Source of the DNA: an uncultured Ellagibacter sp.
Lineage (GTDB): Bacteria > Actinomycetota > Coriobacteriia > Coriobacteriales > Eggerthellaceae
Direction of reading: 5' to 3'
Length of the DNA stretch: 64,000 nt
Assembly (NCBI RefSeq): GCF_934617235.1
Contig: NZ_CAKTTZ010000004.1
Coordinates: 26,376 to 90,375, forward strand
In this document: positions 24,082 to 33,332 of the stretch, piece after piece
Layout: each line of letters opens with the position of its first letter
Numbering within the stretch: the stretch's first letter is position 1
Notes under the pieces: generated by a model
Database searches by the model: none
Told to the model about the DNA's origin: nothing
The model's input: the letters and a program-made list of their open reading frames with translations, nothing else
Position numbers and translations under genes: made by a program

Positions 24082-27077
24082 CGCGCGCCCCCTTCCGCAA
24101 CGAGAGCCTGGCGTGCGGCAAGTCCGCTTACTGCCGTAACCTCGATGCGCGAGCACCCGACAAGACTCTCGGCATCGACCTTCATGCGCCGCATCTCGGC
24201 AGGAACTGCCACCATATCACGCGCTCGCGCAATCACCTCGCACGCACCCGCGTCATCGCGCGAGCGGACCTCGAACCGCACGCCCTCGATGACCTCGGAC
24301 ACACGAAAGGAGAGCGTCACGAGCCCTTGCGCATCGCGGGAAATCACCTGCGGCACGACATAGCGCACGCCTTCCCCGGCAACCACTTCGATGGGCGGCT
24401 CGCTCTCGCCCGCCGCAGCGTCCGCCGCGCACACCGCTCTCGCAGCAGCCATCGCGAAGGCGGCCGCAGAGGCTCCTGCCCGCTCGCCTTCTTCGGATGC
24501 GAAGTCCGCCAAATCGTGCACGTGGAGGGCATTTCCGCAGGCGAAGATGCCGGGCACGCTCGTCGCCAAGCGCTCGTCGACAACAGCGCCTCCCGTCATC
24601 GGGGAAAGTACCACCCCCGCCGTTTTCGCAACCTCGTTTTCGGGGATGAGTCCGCACGAAAGCACCAGCGTGTCGCAGGGAATGCGCTCCTCGGTCCCCT
24701 CGATGGGACGACGCGTCGCAGGATCGACGTCCGCCACAACAACAGCATTCAGGCGCGTCTCGCCTTCAAGCCGAACCACCGTGCGCGACAGGTGCAGCGG
24801 AATGCCGAAATCGTCGAGACATTGCACGATGTTGCGGCGCAGCCCCGAGGAGAACGGCATGATCTCGTACACGCCGAGCACGTTGATGCCCGACAGGGTC
24901 ATGCGGCGCGCCATGATGAGCCCGATGTCGCCCGAGCCAAGCACCACCGCAGTCGACCCAGGGACAAGCCCCTGCAGATTCATGAAATTCTGCGCGCAGC
25001 CTGCCGTATAGACCCCCGAAGGACGCGCGCCCGCAATACCGAGTGCGCCCAGCCCCCGCTCACGGCTTCCCGTCGCCAAGATCACAGCCTTCGCATGGAA
25101 AAATAGTTCGGCACCAAAGCGTGTGCCAACGACGAGTTTTCCTGCGCCATCGTCGTCAATACGCAGCACCGACACACCGTATTCGCAGGTCACACCTGCA
25201 TCTGTGACAGATTGCTCCTCCATTGCGGCATATTCAGGGCCGGTGAGCTCGGCCTTCATGCGATGCAAGCCGAACCCGTTGTGCACGCACTGCTTGAGCA
25301 CGCCGCCCGGGCGCTCCTCGCGATCGACCATGGCCACGCGAGCCGCACCCGCACGCCGCGCGCTCACGGCAGCCGCCATACCCGCAGCACCACCACCGAT
25401 GACGACCACGTCGAAGCTGCCTTCGATACGGGTGGGTGCGCCCGGCTCGCTCCGCCGCGCGCCCGACGCCGCATGCCAGGCGCCCGCTTCCCCATGAAGC
25501 GCGTTCGTCTCCTCTCGCTTCACGCCTGTTGCCGCCGAGGAGCCGCTCGATATCGCATGCCGCGCACAAGCTTCCTCAGGAGCCTCACCTTTGGCGGGGC
25601 TCTCGCCCTCACGCGCAAGCTCGACGTAATCGGCACGTGCGGACGCTATCATCTTCGACCCCGCAAGCCGCTTGTCGATCTTCTCGGGCGGACAGCCCAG
25701 CTCACGCGACATGATGCGCACAAGCTCCGGCGAGCAAAAGCCACCGTGGCAGCGCCCCATCGTAGCCCCCGTGCGCCACTTGATCGCATCGAGCGAGAGC
25801 GCGGGAAGGGGACCGTGCAGCGCGCGAACTACTTCCGCCTCGGTCACCTCGCAGCAACGGCAGACCACATGCCCGAACGCTGGATCGCTCGCGATGGCAC
25901 ATTCGCGCTGCTCATCGGTCATCGCCGTGAAGGGAAGCTGCGGCGCACGACGCGGATTGAACGACGGATTGCCACCCGCACCCAGGCGAGCCGCGACCTC
26001 TGAAGCGACATAAGATGCCACCGCAGGAGCCGAGGTCAAACCAGGCGACTCAAAGCAAGCGATGTTGAAGAAGCCGAGGGCATCCACTACCTCGCCGATG
26101 ACGAAATCGCCCGACTCGCCCGCTGCGCGCAAACCCGCAAAGTTCGTGATGGCGCCACGCGGAGAAGCCGCAGGCCAAGTGCGGCGGGCACGCTCGACGA
26201 TATCGGCAAGCCCTGCCTGCGTCGTCGAGAGGTCGGTCTTGGAGTCCTGGGAAACCGAGTTCGGGCCGATAAGCATGTTGCCGTGGATTGTCGGCGTGAC
26301 GAGCACCCCTTTGCCGAGCGGCCCCGGCACCTGGAACATCGTGTGCTCGAACGTGCCAGCGTATTCCGTGTCGTAGAGATAGTACTCGCCCCGACGCGGC
26401 GTGATGGAAAAGCGATTCCCCGAAATCATGTTGTTCAGCTCGTCGGCGAAAAGCCCCGCCGCGTTCACGACTGCGCGCGCGAAGAAACGCTCCCCCGCGG
26501 CCTCGAGGCTGAAGCCGCCGTCCACGCGTGCGATGCGCTCCACGCGATGATTGAAAAGGAAGGCGACGCCGTTGTCGCACGCGTTCTCAGCCGCCGCAAA
26601 GGCGAAGCCGTACGGATCGACGATGCCGCCCGTCGGCGCCACAAGCGCGCAAGTGACCTCGGGCGACACGTTCGGCTCCATCTCGCGCGCCTGATTCCCC
26701 GACACGATATGCACGCCCTCGATGCCATTCGCATCGGCACGACGGACAAGCTCCTCGAGCTTTAATCGACCCTCGTCATCAAAAGCGAGCACCATCGAGC
26801 CGTTGCGGCGGAATTGCACGCCGAGCTCGTCGCACCACTGCGGGTATGCCTTCGAACCCGAAGCGTTGAAGTGCGCCTTGAGCGTACCGGGCACGGGATC
26901 GAAGCCCGCATGCACGATAGCGGAATTCGCGCGGGTCGCACCGCAGGCGACGTCGTTTCCTGCCTCCAACACGCAGACGGACAGGTCATAGCGCGCGAGC
27001 TCGCGAGCCGCCGTGCAGCCCGCCACACCGGCGCCGACGACCACGACGTCAAAGGAGCGCGCCTTCTCTTCCTGCAT
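24078..27077 (-). CDS. Fused GlpA-like and GlpB-like FAD oxidoreductase
   Basis: Encodes 999 aa with two flavoproteins in one chain. Residues 8-365 are a DAO-type FAD domain (VVVVGAGVAGCTAARELA), as in anaerobic glycerol-3-phosphate dehydrogenase. Residues 400-455 are a BFD-type [2Fe-2S] domain with Cys 406, 408, 443 and 448. A polar linker of about 75 residues follows (480-552). A second FAD/NAD(P) oxidoreductase domain starts at VVVIGGGAAGMAAAVSARRA (557) with EERPGGVLKQC and DIGLIMARRM. In most Coriobacteriia and clostridia these are two genes followed by DUF1667, as far as I recall. The gene lies 8 bp after ygiQ. The probable role is flavin-dependent oxidation of glycerol-3-phosphate or a similar 2-hydroxyacid, coupled to an unknown acceptor. 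Confidence 0.88.
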   Translation of the reverse strand: MQEEKARSFDVVVVGAGVAGCTAARELARYDLSVCVLEAGNDVACGATRANSAIVHAGFDPVPGTLKAHFNASGSKAYPQWCDELGVQFRRNGSMVLAFDDEGRLKLEELVRRADANGIEGVHIVSGNQAREMEPNVSPEVTCALVAPTGGIVDPYGFAFAAAENACDNGVAFLFNHRVERIARVDGGFSLEAAGERFFARAVVNAAGLFADELNNMISGNRFSITPRRGEYYLYDTEYAGTFEHTMFQVPGPLGKGVLVTPTIHGNMLIGPNSVSQDSKTDLSTTQAGLADIVERARRTWPAASPRGAITNFAGLRAAGESGDFVIGEVVDALGFFNIACFESPGLTSAPAVASYVASEVAARLGAGGNPSFNPRRAPQLPFTAMTDEQRECAIASDPAFGHVVCRCCEVTEAEVVRALHGPLPALSLDAIKWRTGATMGRCHGGFCSPELVRIMSRELGCPPEKIDKRLAGSKMIASARADYVELAREGESPAKGEAPEEACARHAISSGSSAATGVKREETNALHGEAGAWHAASGARRSEPGAPTRIEGSFDVVVIGGGAAGMAAAVSARRAGAARVAMVDREERPGGVLKQCVHNGFGLHRMKAELTGPEYAAMEEQSVTDAGVTCEYGVSVLRIDDDGAGKLVVGTRFGAELFFHAKAVILATGSRERGLGALGIAGARPSGVYTAGCAQNFMNLQGLVPGSTAVVLGSGDIGLIMARRMTLSGINVLGVYEIMPFSSGLRRNIVQCLDDFGIPLHLSRTVVRLEGETRLNAVVVADVDPATRRPIEGTEERIPCDTLVLSCGLIPENEVAKTAGVVLSPMTGGAVVDERLATSVPGIFACGNALHVHDLADFASEEGERAGASAAAFAMAAARAVCAADAAAGESEPPIEVVAGEGVRYVVPQVISRDAQGLVTLSFRVSEVIEGVRFEVRSRDDAGACEVIARARDMVAVPAEMRRMKVDAESLVGCSRIEVTAVSGLAARQALVAEGGAR

Positions 27078-27085
27078 ATGCGAAC

Positions 27086-29398
27086 CTACTCTTTCCTCTT
27101 CGACCCTCTGCCACGTTGCCTCCTACCAGGGGATTCCTTCCGATTACCCCTGTCGGTGGGCGAATGGGGAACCTCGCTCTTGCCACCGCCTGGATGGGAA
27201 TTCCCGCTCGTGCCACGAGGCGAGCGGCGGGCCTCATCCTTACCGCCAGTCGGGCGGGCTGGCCTGTCCTTCCCGCTGTTCGAGCGAGACGACTTCCCCT
27301 TGCGACCAAACACGTTGCCCGAAGTGCCCTCTGCGTGGGGGTTCCCCTTCGGCGTGCCTTTCCCCATTGACGCACTCTTCCCCTTCGATGGCACACCGCG
27401 GGATCCCTCCGGACGCACGAGGCATTTCGCGTCGAAGCCGATGAGGTCCTCCCGGCCAGCGCGGCGCAAGGCCTCGCGCACCAGGTCGCGATTCTTCGGG
27501 TCGCGGTATTGGATGAGCGCGCGCTGCAATGCCTTCTCGTGCGGATTCTTCGGTACGTAGACCGGTTCCATCGTGCGCGGGTCGAGCCCCGTGAAGTACA
27601 TCACCGTGGCAAGGCTTCCGGGCGTCGGGTAGAAATCCGACACCTGCTCGGGGTTAAAGCCCATGTCCCGCACGAATTCGGCCAGTTCAACGGCCTCTTT
27701 CATGGTCGATCCCGGATGCGAGGACATAAGGTAGGGAACGATGAACTGTTTCTTGCCCGCGCGGGCGTTCTCCTCTTCGAACAGCGAAACGAAGCGCTCG
27801 TATATCTCGTGGGAGGGCTTGCCCATGCACGACAGGACGCCGCGAGAGACATGCTCGGGCGCAACGCGAAGCTGTCCGCTCACGTGATGTTCGGCCAGCT
27901 CGCGCACGAATTCCCGCCCATGCTTCTCGTCGAGCATCACGTAGTCGAAGCGGATGCCCGAGCGAACGAACACCTTCTTTACGCCGGGAACCTCGCGCAG
28001 CTCGCGCAAGAGGCGAATGTAGTCGGAATGGTCGGCAATGAGCTTCCGACATGGTTCGGGAGCTAAGCAGCGCCTCCCCTGGCAAGCGCCATGGTCCATC
28101 TGCTTGCGGCAAGCGGGCGCGCGAAAGTTCGCCGTCGGACCGCCAACATCGTGGATATAGCCTTTGAAGTCGGCGTCGCGCGTCATCTCCTCGGCCTCCG
28201 CGACAAGCGAGGCACGGCTGCGCACCTGCACGACGCGCCCCTGATGGAACGTGAGCGCGCAGAAGGCGCATTCGCCGAAGCACCCGCGGTTGCTCGCAAG
28301 CGAGAACTTCACTTCCTTGATAGCGGGAACCCCGCCCGCGGCATCGTAGTCGGGATGCGCGGCGCGGACGAACGGCAGGCGGTAGACCGCATCGAGCTCG
28401 GCGGTCGAAAGCGGGGCGGCTGGCGGGTTCTGTACGACGAACTCATGCTCGCCATAAGGTTCGACCAGGCGTTTTCCCGTCACGTGGTCGCTGTTGGCAT
28501 ACTGCACGGCGAAGCTTTCCGCATAGGCGCGCGGGTTGGCGCGCATCGCGCTGTAAGCGGGAAGCAGCTCGTAGTCGTAGACATGCTCAAGCGAGCGCGT
28601 GCGAAACACCGTGCCGTCGATAAAGGTTAGGTCGCTTACCGAAAGCCCCGAATTCAACGCGTCGGCAATCTCCACGATGGAGTGCTCCCCCATCCCATAC
28701 GACACGAGATCGGCGTTCGAATCGAGCAGAATCGACCGCTTCAGGGAATCGGACCAGTAATCGTAGTGGGCAAAGCGGCGCAGGCTCGCCTCGATGCCTC
28801 CGATGATGATGGGAACGTCCTTGAACACGCGTCTGATCAGGTTCGAGTACACCACAACCGCGTGGTCGGGACGCAGCCCGCCCTCACCCCCTGGGGAAAA
28901 GGCATCCGAATGGCGGCGCTTTTTGGCGACCGTATAGTGATTCACCATGGAGTCCATGTTCCCCGAGCTCACGAGGAACCCCAGTCGCGGGCGCCCGAGC
29001 GCAGCGATGCTTTCCGGATCGCGCCAATCGGGCTGGGCGATGATGCCGACTTTGTAGTGGTTCGCCTCGAGAAGGCGGCAGATGATAGCCGCGCCGAACG
29101 ACGAGTGGTCAACGTACGCATCGCCCGACACGTACACGAAGTCGCACTCGTCCCAACCGCGCTCGCGCATGTCATCGCGACTTACGGGAAGAAACCGTGC
29201 ACGATAGGCGTGCGCCTGCTCCTTCGCCTGCTCCTTCGCATCTTCAGCCGCACGCGCACGACCCTCCGCACGCTTCTTCGCATCCTCGTTCGCACGCTCC
29301 CGCCCCTTCGGACGCGGCTGCGCTTGCCCCTTCGCGCGCGGCGACCCATGACCCTTCGCCCGCGCAGCGTTCCCGCGGTTCGCCGAGCGATTCGTCAT
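27086..29398 (-). CDS. YgiQ-family radical SAM protein
   Basis: Encodes 770 aa. Recognisable YgiQ landmarks are RFLPVSRDDMRERGWDE (near residue 68), YVDHSSFG, GGIEASLRRFAHYDYW, the radical SAM cluster motif CFGECAFC (CxxxCxxC), and YLMSSHPGSTMKEAVELAEF. The family binds a 4Fe-4S cluster and SAM; its substrate is unknown. Both ends are unusual: a 65-residue basic Ala/Lys/Arg-rich N-terminal tail and a roughly 120-residue Gly/Lys/Arg/Ser-rich C-terminal tail (GRKGKSSRSNSGKDRPARP), which would suit binding nucleic acid or another polyanion. Its start overlaps the stop of the lipid kinase gene by ATGA. Confidence 0.9.
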   Translation of the reverse strand: MTNRSANRGNAARAKGHGSPRAKGQAQPRPKGRERANEDAKKRAEGRARAAEDAKEQAKEQAHAYRARFLPVSRDDMRERGWDECDFVYVSGDAYVDHSSFGAAIICRLLEANHYKVGIIAQPDWRDPESIAALGRPRLGFLVSSGNMDSMVNHYTVAKKRRHSDAFSPGGEGGLRPDHAVVVYSNLIRRVFKDVPIIIGGIEASLRRFAHYDYWSDSLKRSILLDSNADLVSYGMGEHSIVEIADALNSGLSVSDLTFIDGTVFRTRSLEHVYDYELLPAYSAMRANPRAYAESFAVQYANSDHVTGKRLVEPYGEHEFVVQNPPAAPLSTAELDAVYRLPFVRAAHPDYDAAGGVPAIKEVKFSLASNRGCFGECAFCALTFHQGRVVQVRSRASLVAEAEEMTRDADFKGYIHDVGGPTANFRAPACRKQMDHGACQGRRCLAPEPCRKLIADHSDYIRLLRELREVPGVKKVFVRSGIRFDYVMLDEKHGREFVRELAEHHVSGQLRVAPEHVSRGVLSCMGKPSHEIYERFVSLFEEENARAGKKQFIVPYLMSSHPGSTMKEAVELAEFVRDMGFNPEQVSDFYPTPGSLATVMYFTGLDPRTMEPVYVPKNPHEKALQRALIQYRDPKNRDLVREALRRAGREDLIGFDAKCLVRPEGSRGVPSKGKSASMGKGTPKGNPHAEGTSGNVFGRKGKSSRSNSGKDRPARPTGGKDEARRSPRGTSGNSHPGGGKSEVPHSPTDRGNRKESPGRRQRGRGSKRKE

Positions 29399-30339
29399 GA
29401 GCGCACGTTCCTAGCCTGAGCAGGGACGACAACGCGCAGAGCGCGAGGGACAATCGAGATATGGTACGAATCGGCCACAAGCGCCTCCCCATCGATCTGC
29501 ACGGGAAGCGGCGCGTCGAAGCGAAGGTCGATCGAGGATGCGCGCTGGAACTCGATCTGCTTGAAGCGCGTATGATGGGCATCTTTCGCCATAAGGAAGA
29601 TGAAGGTGCCGGAAAGCCTCGTCAGCGGCGGGTGTGCGATGCAGATGTCGAACAGACCGTCGTCGGGGGCGGCGTCGGGGCAGATGCGGAATCCGCCGCC
29701 GTAAGTCGGCCCGATTTGGACCGCGAAAAGATACGACTCGCCGCAGACAGGTTCGCCACCGTCGAACGAAGCGGTATAACGACGCAGATCCATATGATGG
29801 AGCAGCTGATCGATGCCCGATTGCAGATAAAGCATCGTGCCGGTCTTGCCCGTTCGTGCACGACGCTCGACGGTATCGAGCGCAATCGCCGCATCCAAGC
29901 CGAACGATAGCGTCTCCAGGAACCACCGATCGTTGCATTTCCCCACGTCATGCGCGCGCAGTTCGCCGTCGCACAACTGCAGGACCGCCATGGAAAGATC
30001 GGTGGACATACCGAGCGTGCGCGCATAGTCGTTGCCCGAGCCGACGGGCAGAAGCGCGAATGCGGGCCGCTCGCTTGCCGGAATCTCCATGAGCCCGCAG
30101 GCGACCTCGTTCGCGATACCGTCACCGCCGAGCGCGCAAACGCAGTCGAACCCGCGCAACGCGGCACGGGCGGCGATATCGCTCGCCTGACCAGGACGCT
30201 CGGTGAACTCAAGCGCGAAGGCGTCTTCCCCTAACGCTGACGCAAACAAGGCGCGCGCCCGATAAGCGCACGCCTTGCCTTCACCGTTTTGGGCAACGGG
30301 GTTCGCGATGATAAGCAGTTTTCGAAAGCAATGTGACAT
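29395..30339 (-). CDS. Diacylglycerol kinase-family lipid kinase (YegS/DgkB type)
   Basis: Encodes 314 aa from the ATG giving MSHCFRKLLIIANPVAQ. A GTG 13 codons upstream is possible but has no ribosome site. The family motifs are the NPVAQNGEG phosphate loop, LGGDGIANEV (the usual Thr of GGDGT is Ile here), PVGSGNDYARTLG, and a late GLFDICIAHPP. It phosphorylates a lipid such as diacylglycerol, feeding phospholipid or lipoteichoic-acid recycling. The gene is first in a tight run with ygiQ and the flavoprotein. A TATAAT ends only 7 bases before the ATG, so the mRNA may be leaderless. Confidence 0.88.
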   Translation of the reverse strand: MSHCFRKLLIIANPVAQNGEGKACAYRARALFASALGEDAFALEFTERPGQASDIAARAALRGFDCVCALGGDGIANEVACGLMEIPASERPAFALLPVGSGNDYARTLGMSTDLSMAVLQLCDGELRAHDVGKCNDRWFLETLSFGLDAAIALDTVERRARTGKTGTMLYLQSGIDQLLHHMDLRRYTASFDGGEPVCGESYLFAVQIGPTYGGGFRICPDAAPDDGLFDICIAHPPLTRLSGTFIFLMAKDAHHTRFKQIEFQRASSIDLRFDAPLPVQIDGEALVADSYHISIVPRALRVVVPAQARNVRS

Positions 30340-30346
30340 GCCCCGT

Positions 30347-30352
30347 ATTATA
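30347..30352 (-). promoter_or_regulatory. TATAAT -10 box immediately before the lipid kinase start
   Basis: A perfect TATAAT on the minus strand with seven bases to the ATG. Transcription would begin at or next to the start codon. There is no Shine-Dalgarno sequence and no good -35. Confidence 0.5.
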
Positions 30353-30383
30353 CGACATGCCCCGCCCTCATTCGCCACATCGC

Positions 30384-31622
30384 CTAAGGTTTGGCGACCA
30401 GCAGAGCGTTCTCCAGATAAATCAACTGCCCGTAATTCAGGGTAACCGTTACCTTCTGAGTGAACGTTTTCACGGCCGTGCTCTCGGGCGCGAGAAGCTC
30501 GCTCGGAAGGGTCGCCACTCCGTATTTCGCCGGACCCGAGGTCGCATCGGCCATCGGGATGATGTCATACGTTCCTGAGGCAAGATCGTAGCCGACATCG
30601 TACATGCCCCAACCACTGATCTCACTCGCCGGCGAGCTGCGGTGATAAGGCACGGCAACGGCACCAGTGATACCAACCTTCATACCCGGCTCAAGCTTCA
30701 TATACCCGCGATAGCCGAAATACGCGGCGTAAAGCGGTGCGTCGTCCACGTCCGCGCCCGCGTGGTACACCTCGATGTAGCCGGGATAGTAACCGTCAGC
30801 GCTATCAAGGGCAAACCAGCCGGTGGGAATATTCACGCCAGCGATATAGGCACCCTGCCCGAAGCGCGGAACCGCCATCTCGTTGAGCACGTCGCGATCA
30901 AGCACGGAGACCATCTTCGCGAACATCGAGCGATCGGCAGTGTCCTGCGGCTTGATGAGACGCACAACCGAACCGCCCCAATACATCTCCACACCGGTGA
31001 TGATCTGGTTGTTCAGGCACCATGCGACCTCGTTTCGCGCCCATTCGCTCACTTCGTAATTGTCGGGCATCTGCGCAAACAGGTAGCCGTGAGTCGTCGT
31101 GGAAATGCCCGCATGGATCCTGGCGAAATTCGCGAGCATCTTGCAGAGCTCTTCGCGCGTGACGCTTTGGTACGGGCGGAACGTGCCGTCACCGTAGCCC
31201 TGAACGATTCCCGTCTTGCTCGCCCAGCTCAGCGGCACCGTGAAGAACTCATCGGGCGGAACGTCGGTGAAGCTGTAGCCGTACTCCTCGGGCGAGCCCG
31301 CGATGCGCCACAGCACCGTGACCACCTGCCCGCGCGTCACCGGATCGTAGGGCCCGAACATGCCGGATTCATCGTAGCCGCGCATAAGCCCATGTTGAAG
31401 CGCGTATCCCAAGATATTGTCGGTCGCAAACCATTCGCCTGGATCAACGTCGCTGAAACCGTAGTTGGGATAATGTTCGGTTGCAAACGATTGCGTCTCG
31501 ATAGCGCCCGCCGAATCGCTCGGCGCAGACTCGCCTCCCTGCCCCAGCGCGAATGCGGCAGCAGGAACAAGCCCAATCGCGAGCAAGCAGGCAAGCATGA
31601 TTCCAAATAGACGTCGTCTCAT
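30384..31622 (-). CDS. Secreted SLH-domain surface protein
   Basis: Encodes 412 aa. The signal peptide MRRRLFGIMLACLLAIGLVP is cut near AFA. Three SLH repeats fill residues 50-245: FSDVDPGEWFATDNILGYAL with FGPYDPVTRGQVVTVLWRIAG, then FTDVPPDEFFTVPLSWASKTG with FRPYQSVTREELCKMLANFA, then a weaker third. The C-terminal 165 residues (YIAGVNIPTGWFALDSADG, LASGTYDIIPM) have a beta-rich pattern repeated twice, 'Y..G..IP.G.Y.....', as in small surface domains of unknown function. It probably attaches to pyruvylated wall polymer and faces outward. It lies 44 bp upstream of the lipid kinase gene but is likely its own transcript. Confidence 0.85.
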   Translation of the reverse strand: MRRRLFGIMLACLLAIGLVPAAAFALGQGGESAPSDSAGAIETQSFATEHYPNYGFSDVDPGEWFATDNILGYALQHGLMRGYDESGMFGPYDPVTRGQVVTVLWRIAGSPEEYGYSFTDVPPDEFFTVPLSWASKTGIVQGYGDGTFRPYQSVTREELCKMLANFARIHAGISTTTHGYLFAQMPDNYEVSEWARNEVAWCLNNQIITGVEMYWGGSVVRLIKPQDTADRSMFAKMVSVLDRDVLNEMAVPRFGQGAYIAGVNIPTGWFALDSADGYYPGYIEVYHAGADVDDAPLYAAYFGYRGYMKLEPGMKVGITGAVAVPYHRSSPASEISGWGMYDVGYDLASGTYDIIPMADATSGPAKYGVATLPSELLAPESTAVKTFTQKVTVTLNYGQLIYLENALLVAKP

Positions 31623-31733
31623 GGCTCCTCCTCAAGGTCGGAAAATCCACGCGGCGTTCACCGCATCACATCAAGTATACGGGGCGCGCGAAGTCGACCC
31701 AAGGTACGCCCGCACGATTGGGACAACGGAGCC

Positions 31734-31775
31734 AAAGAAAAGCGCTCCGCTGAACCTTACGTCCAACGGAGCGCT
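31734..31775 (-). terminator. Terminator of the trigger-factor gene
   Basis: A 9-bp perfect stem (AGCGCTCCG / CGGAGCGCT) with a long loop; on the minus strand it is followed by TTTTCTTTGG. It is 69 bp after the tig stop. Confidence 0.85.
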
Positions 31776-31843
31776 TGCTGTGTGCGGGAAATGGCCCTTC
31801 AAGCTTCAAGCAAGGCCTTGACCCATCATGTTCGGAGAGGCAG

Positions 31844-33187
31844 CTATTCCGCGGCGTCTGCCTCGGCGGCGTCGTCGGCTTCTGCCCCGGCGTCTTCCCC
31901 TGCGATTCTGATGTTCGCATGCTCGAGCAGCCAGTTGTTCGCCTTCAGGCGCTCGGCAGCCTCGCGCAGCATGAAGCTGCGGCCGGTCTGCTCGAGGCGC
32001 TGACGCAGCATCTTGGGGTTCACCTGCGGGTTCATAGCACGGCAGGCAGCGTTGATGTCGTCATCGTTCAGCACGAGGTGCTCGTGGCGGAACAGCGCGT
32101 CGAGAGCGAAGCCCTGCACGAGCAGCTCGCGGATCTGCATCATCATCATCATGCCGAACTGCTGCTGGCCACCCTGCTCCTCGATGAAGGCTTCGAGGGT
32201 CTTGCCCTGCTGCTGGGCGGTCTGGCGCACGTTGTTCATCAACTGCTCGCGCATGGCCTCGTAGACCTCGTCGGCGATGCTGCCCTGGAAGCGGCGGGCG
32301 AGCTCGCTCGCGGCGAGCTGGCGGTTGTAGTCGTCGTACTGCTCGCGGCCCTGCTTCTCAAGGCTCTCGCGAATGCTGTTGCGGAAATCGTCGGCCGACT
32401 TGTACATCGGCATGTACTTCGTCACCCACTCGTCGGTGATCGCGGGGATGACCTTCTTCTGGATCTCGAGCACGGTGGCACGGCAATCGACCTTCTGGGT
32501 GCACTCGTTGCCGCTGTCGTCAAGGCTCGGGCCTTCGAAGGTGAATTCCTTCGTCTCGCCGACGTTCATGCCGATGATGTTCTCATCGAAGCCGTCGGGC
32601 ATGTAGCCGGCGCCCGTGGTGTAGGTGCGGCCCTCAGTGGTCAGGCCCGGCATGGGCTTGCCGTCCTCGGAGCACTCGAGCTTCACCTTCACGCTGTCGC
32701 CCTTCGCAACCGGATGCGGGTCGTCGGCAACGTATTCGGCGTAATGTTCAGCCGTCTCGTCCATATGGCGCTGAACCTCTTCCTCACTCACCGCGAAAGG
32801 CTGCACCGTGATGGAAACGGGCTCGTAGGACGAGAGCTCGTAGTTGGGCTTCGGAAGCACGACAACGGTGAAGGCGAACTCGCGATCGCGGGCAATCGAG
32901 CGGTCGTGCTCGGCCTTCGGCGGATAGGCGGGCGTGAGATTCTTCTTGTCGATCGCGTAGGGAACAAGGGCCTCAACCGCTTGATCCTGCACGATGGCAT
33001 CGAGGTTCTTGATGCCCATCTGCTCTTCGGCAACCTGTGCAACCGTCTTGTCCTTTTCCGGGCGCAGACCCATCTGCTGGGCAAACTGGATATAGGCGCT
33101 CTGAAGCGCATCGTTCACTTCGACAGATGTGGCGACGCACTCGAGGCGCAGCTTTCCGTCATCGAGCTTTCGCTGAGTAACCTTCAT
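31844..33187 (-). CDS. tig: Trigger factor-like peptidyl-prolyl isomerase chaperone
   Basis: Encodes 447 aa from an ATG with AAAGGGGA nine bases upstream; 26 extra codons upstream are not supported. The layout follows trigger factor: N-terminal domain (MKVTQRKLDDGKLRLECVA), a central FKBP-type domain (VAKGDSVKVKLE, GYMPDGFDENIIGMNVGETKEF), and a long helical C-terminal arm. The canonical ribosome-docking motif GFRxGKxP is not recognisable; the equivalent stretch reads FAQQMGLRPEKD. The tail is acidic (DAGAEADDAAEADAAE) and a Met-run (GMMMMMQ) lies in the arm. Ribosome binding may therefore differ from the E. coli model. It is a monocistronic gene with its own terminator. Confidence 0.85.
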   Translation of the reverse strand: MKVTQRKLDDGKLRLECVATSVEVNDALQSAYIQFAQQMGLRPEKDKTVAQVAEEQMGIKNLDAIVQDQAVEALVPYAIDKKNLTPAYPPKAEHDRSIARDREFAFTVVVLPKPNYELSSYEPVSITVQPFAVSEEEVQRHMDETAEHYAEYVADDPHPVAKGDSVKVKLECSEDGKPMPGLTTEGRTYTTGAGYMPDGFDENIIGMNVGETKEFTFEGPSLDDSGNECTQKVDCRATVLEIQKKVIPAITDEWVTKYMPMYKSADDFRNSIRESLEKQGREQYDDYNRQLAASELARRFQGSIADEVYEAMREQLMNNVRQTAQQQGKTLEAFIEEQGGQQQFGMMMMMQIRELLVQGFALDALFRHEHLVLNDDDINAACRAMNPQVNPKMLRQRLEQTGRSFMLREAAERLKANNWLLEHANIRIAGEDAGAEADDAAEADAAE

Positions 33188-33332
33188 TGAATATGTTCCC
33201 CTTTCAAATGAGTAATAACTCCAACTCGTTTGTAGAAATTGTAGCGCAACTTGCGCGATATGCATCCTGCAGGACGTATGAAAGGAGCGTAATGCCCCAT
33301 CAGCTTCGGCATTTCGTCGTGCAAATAGGTAC

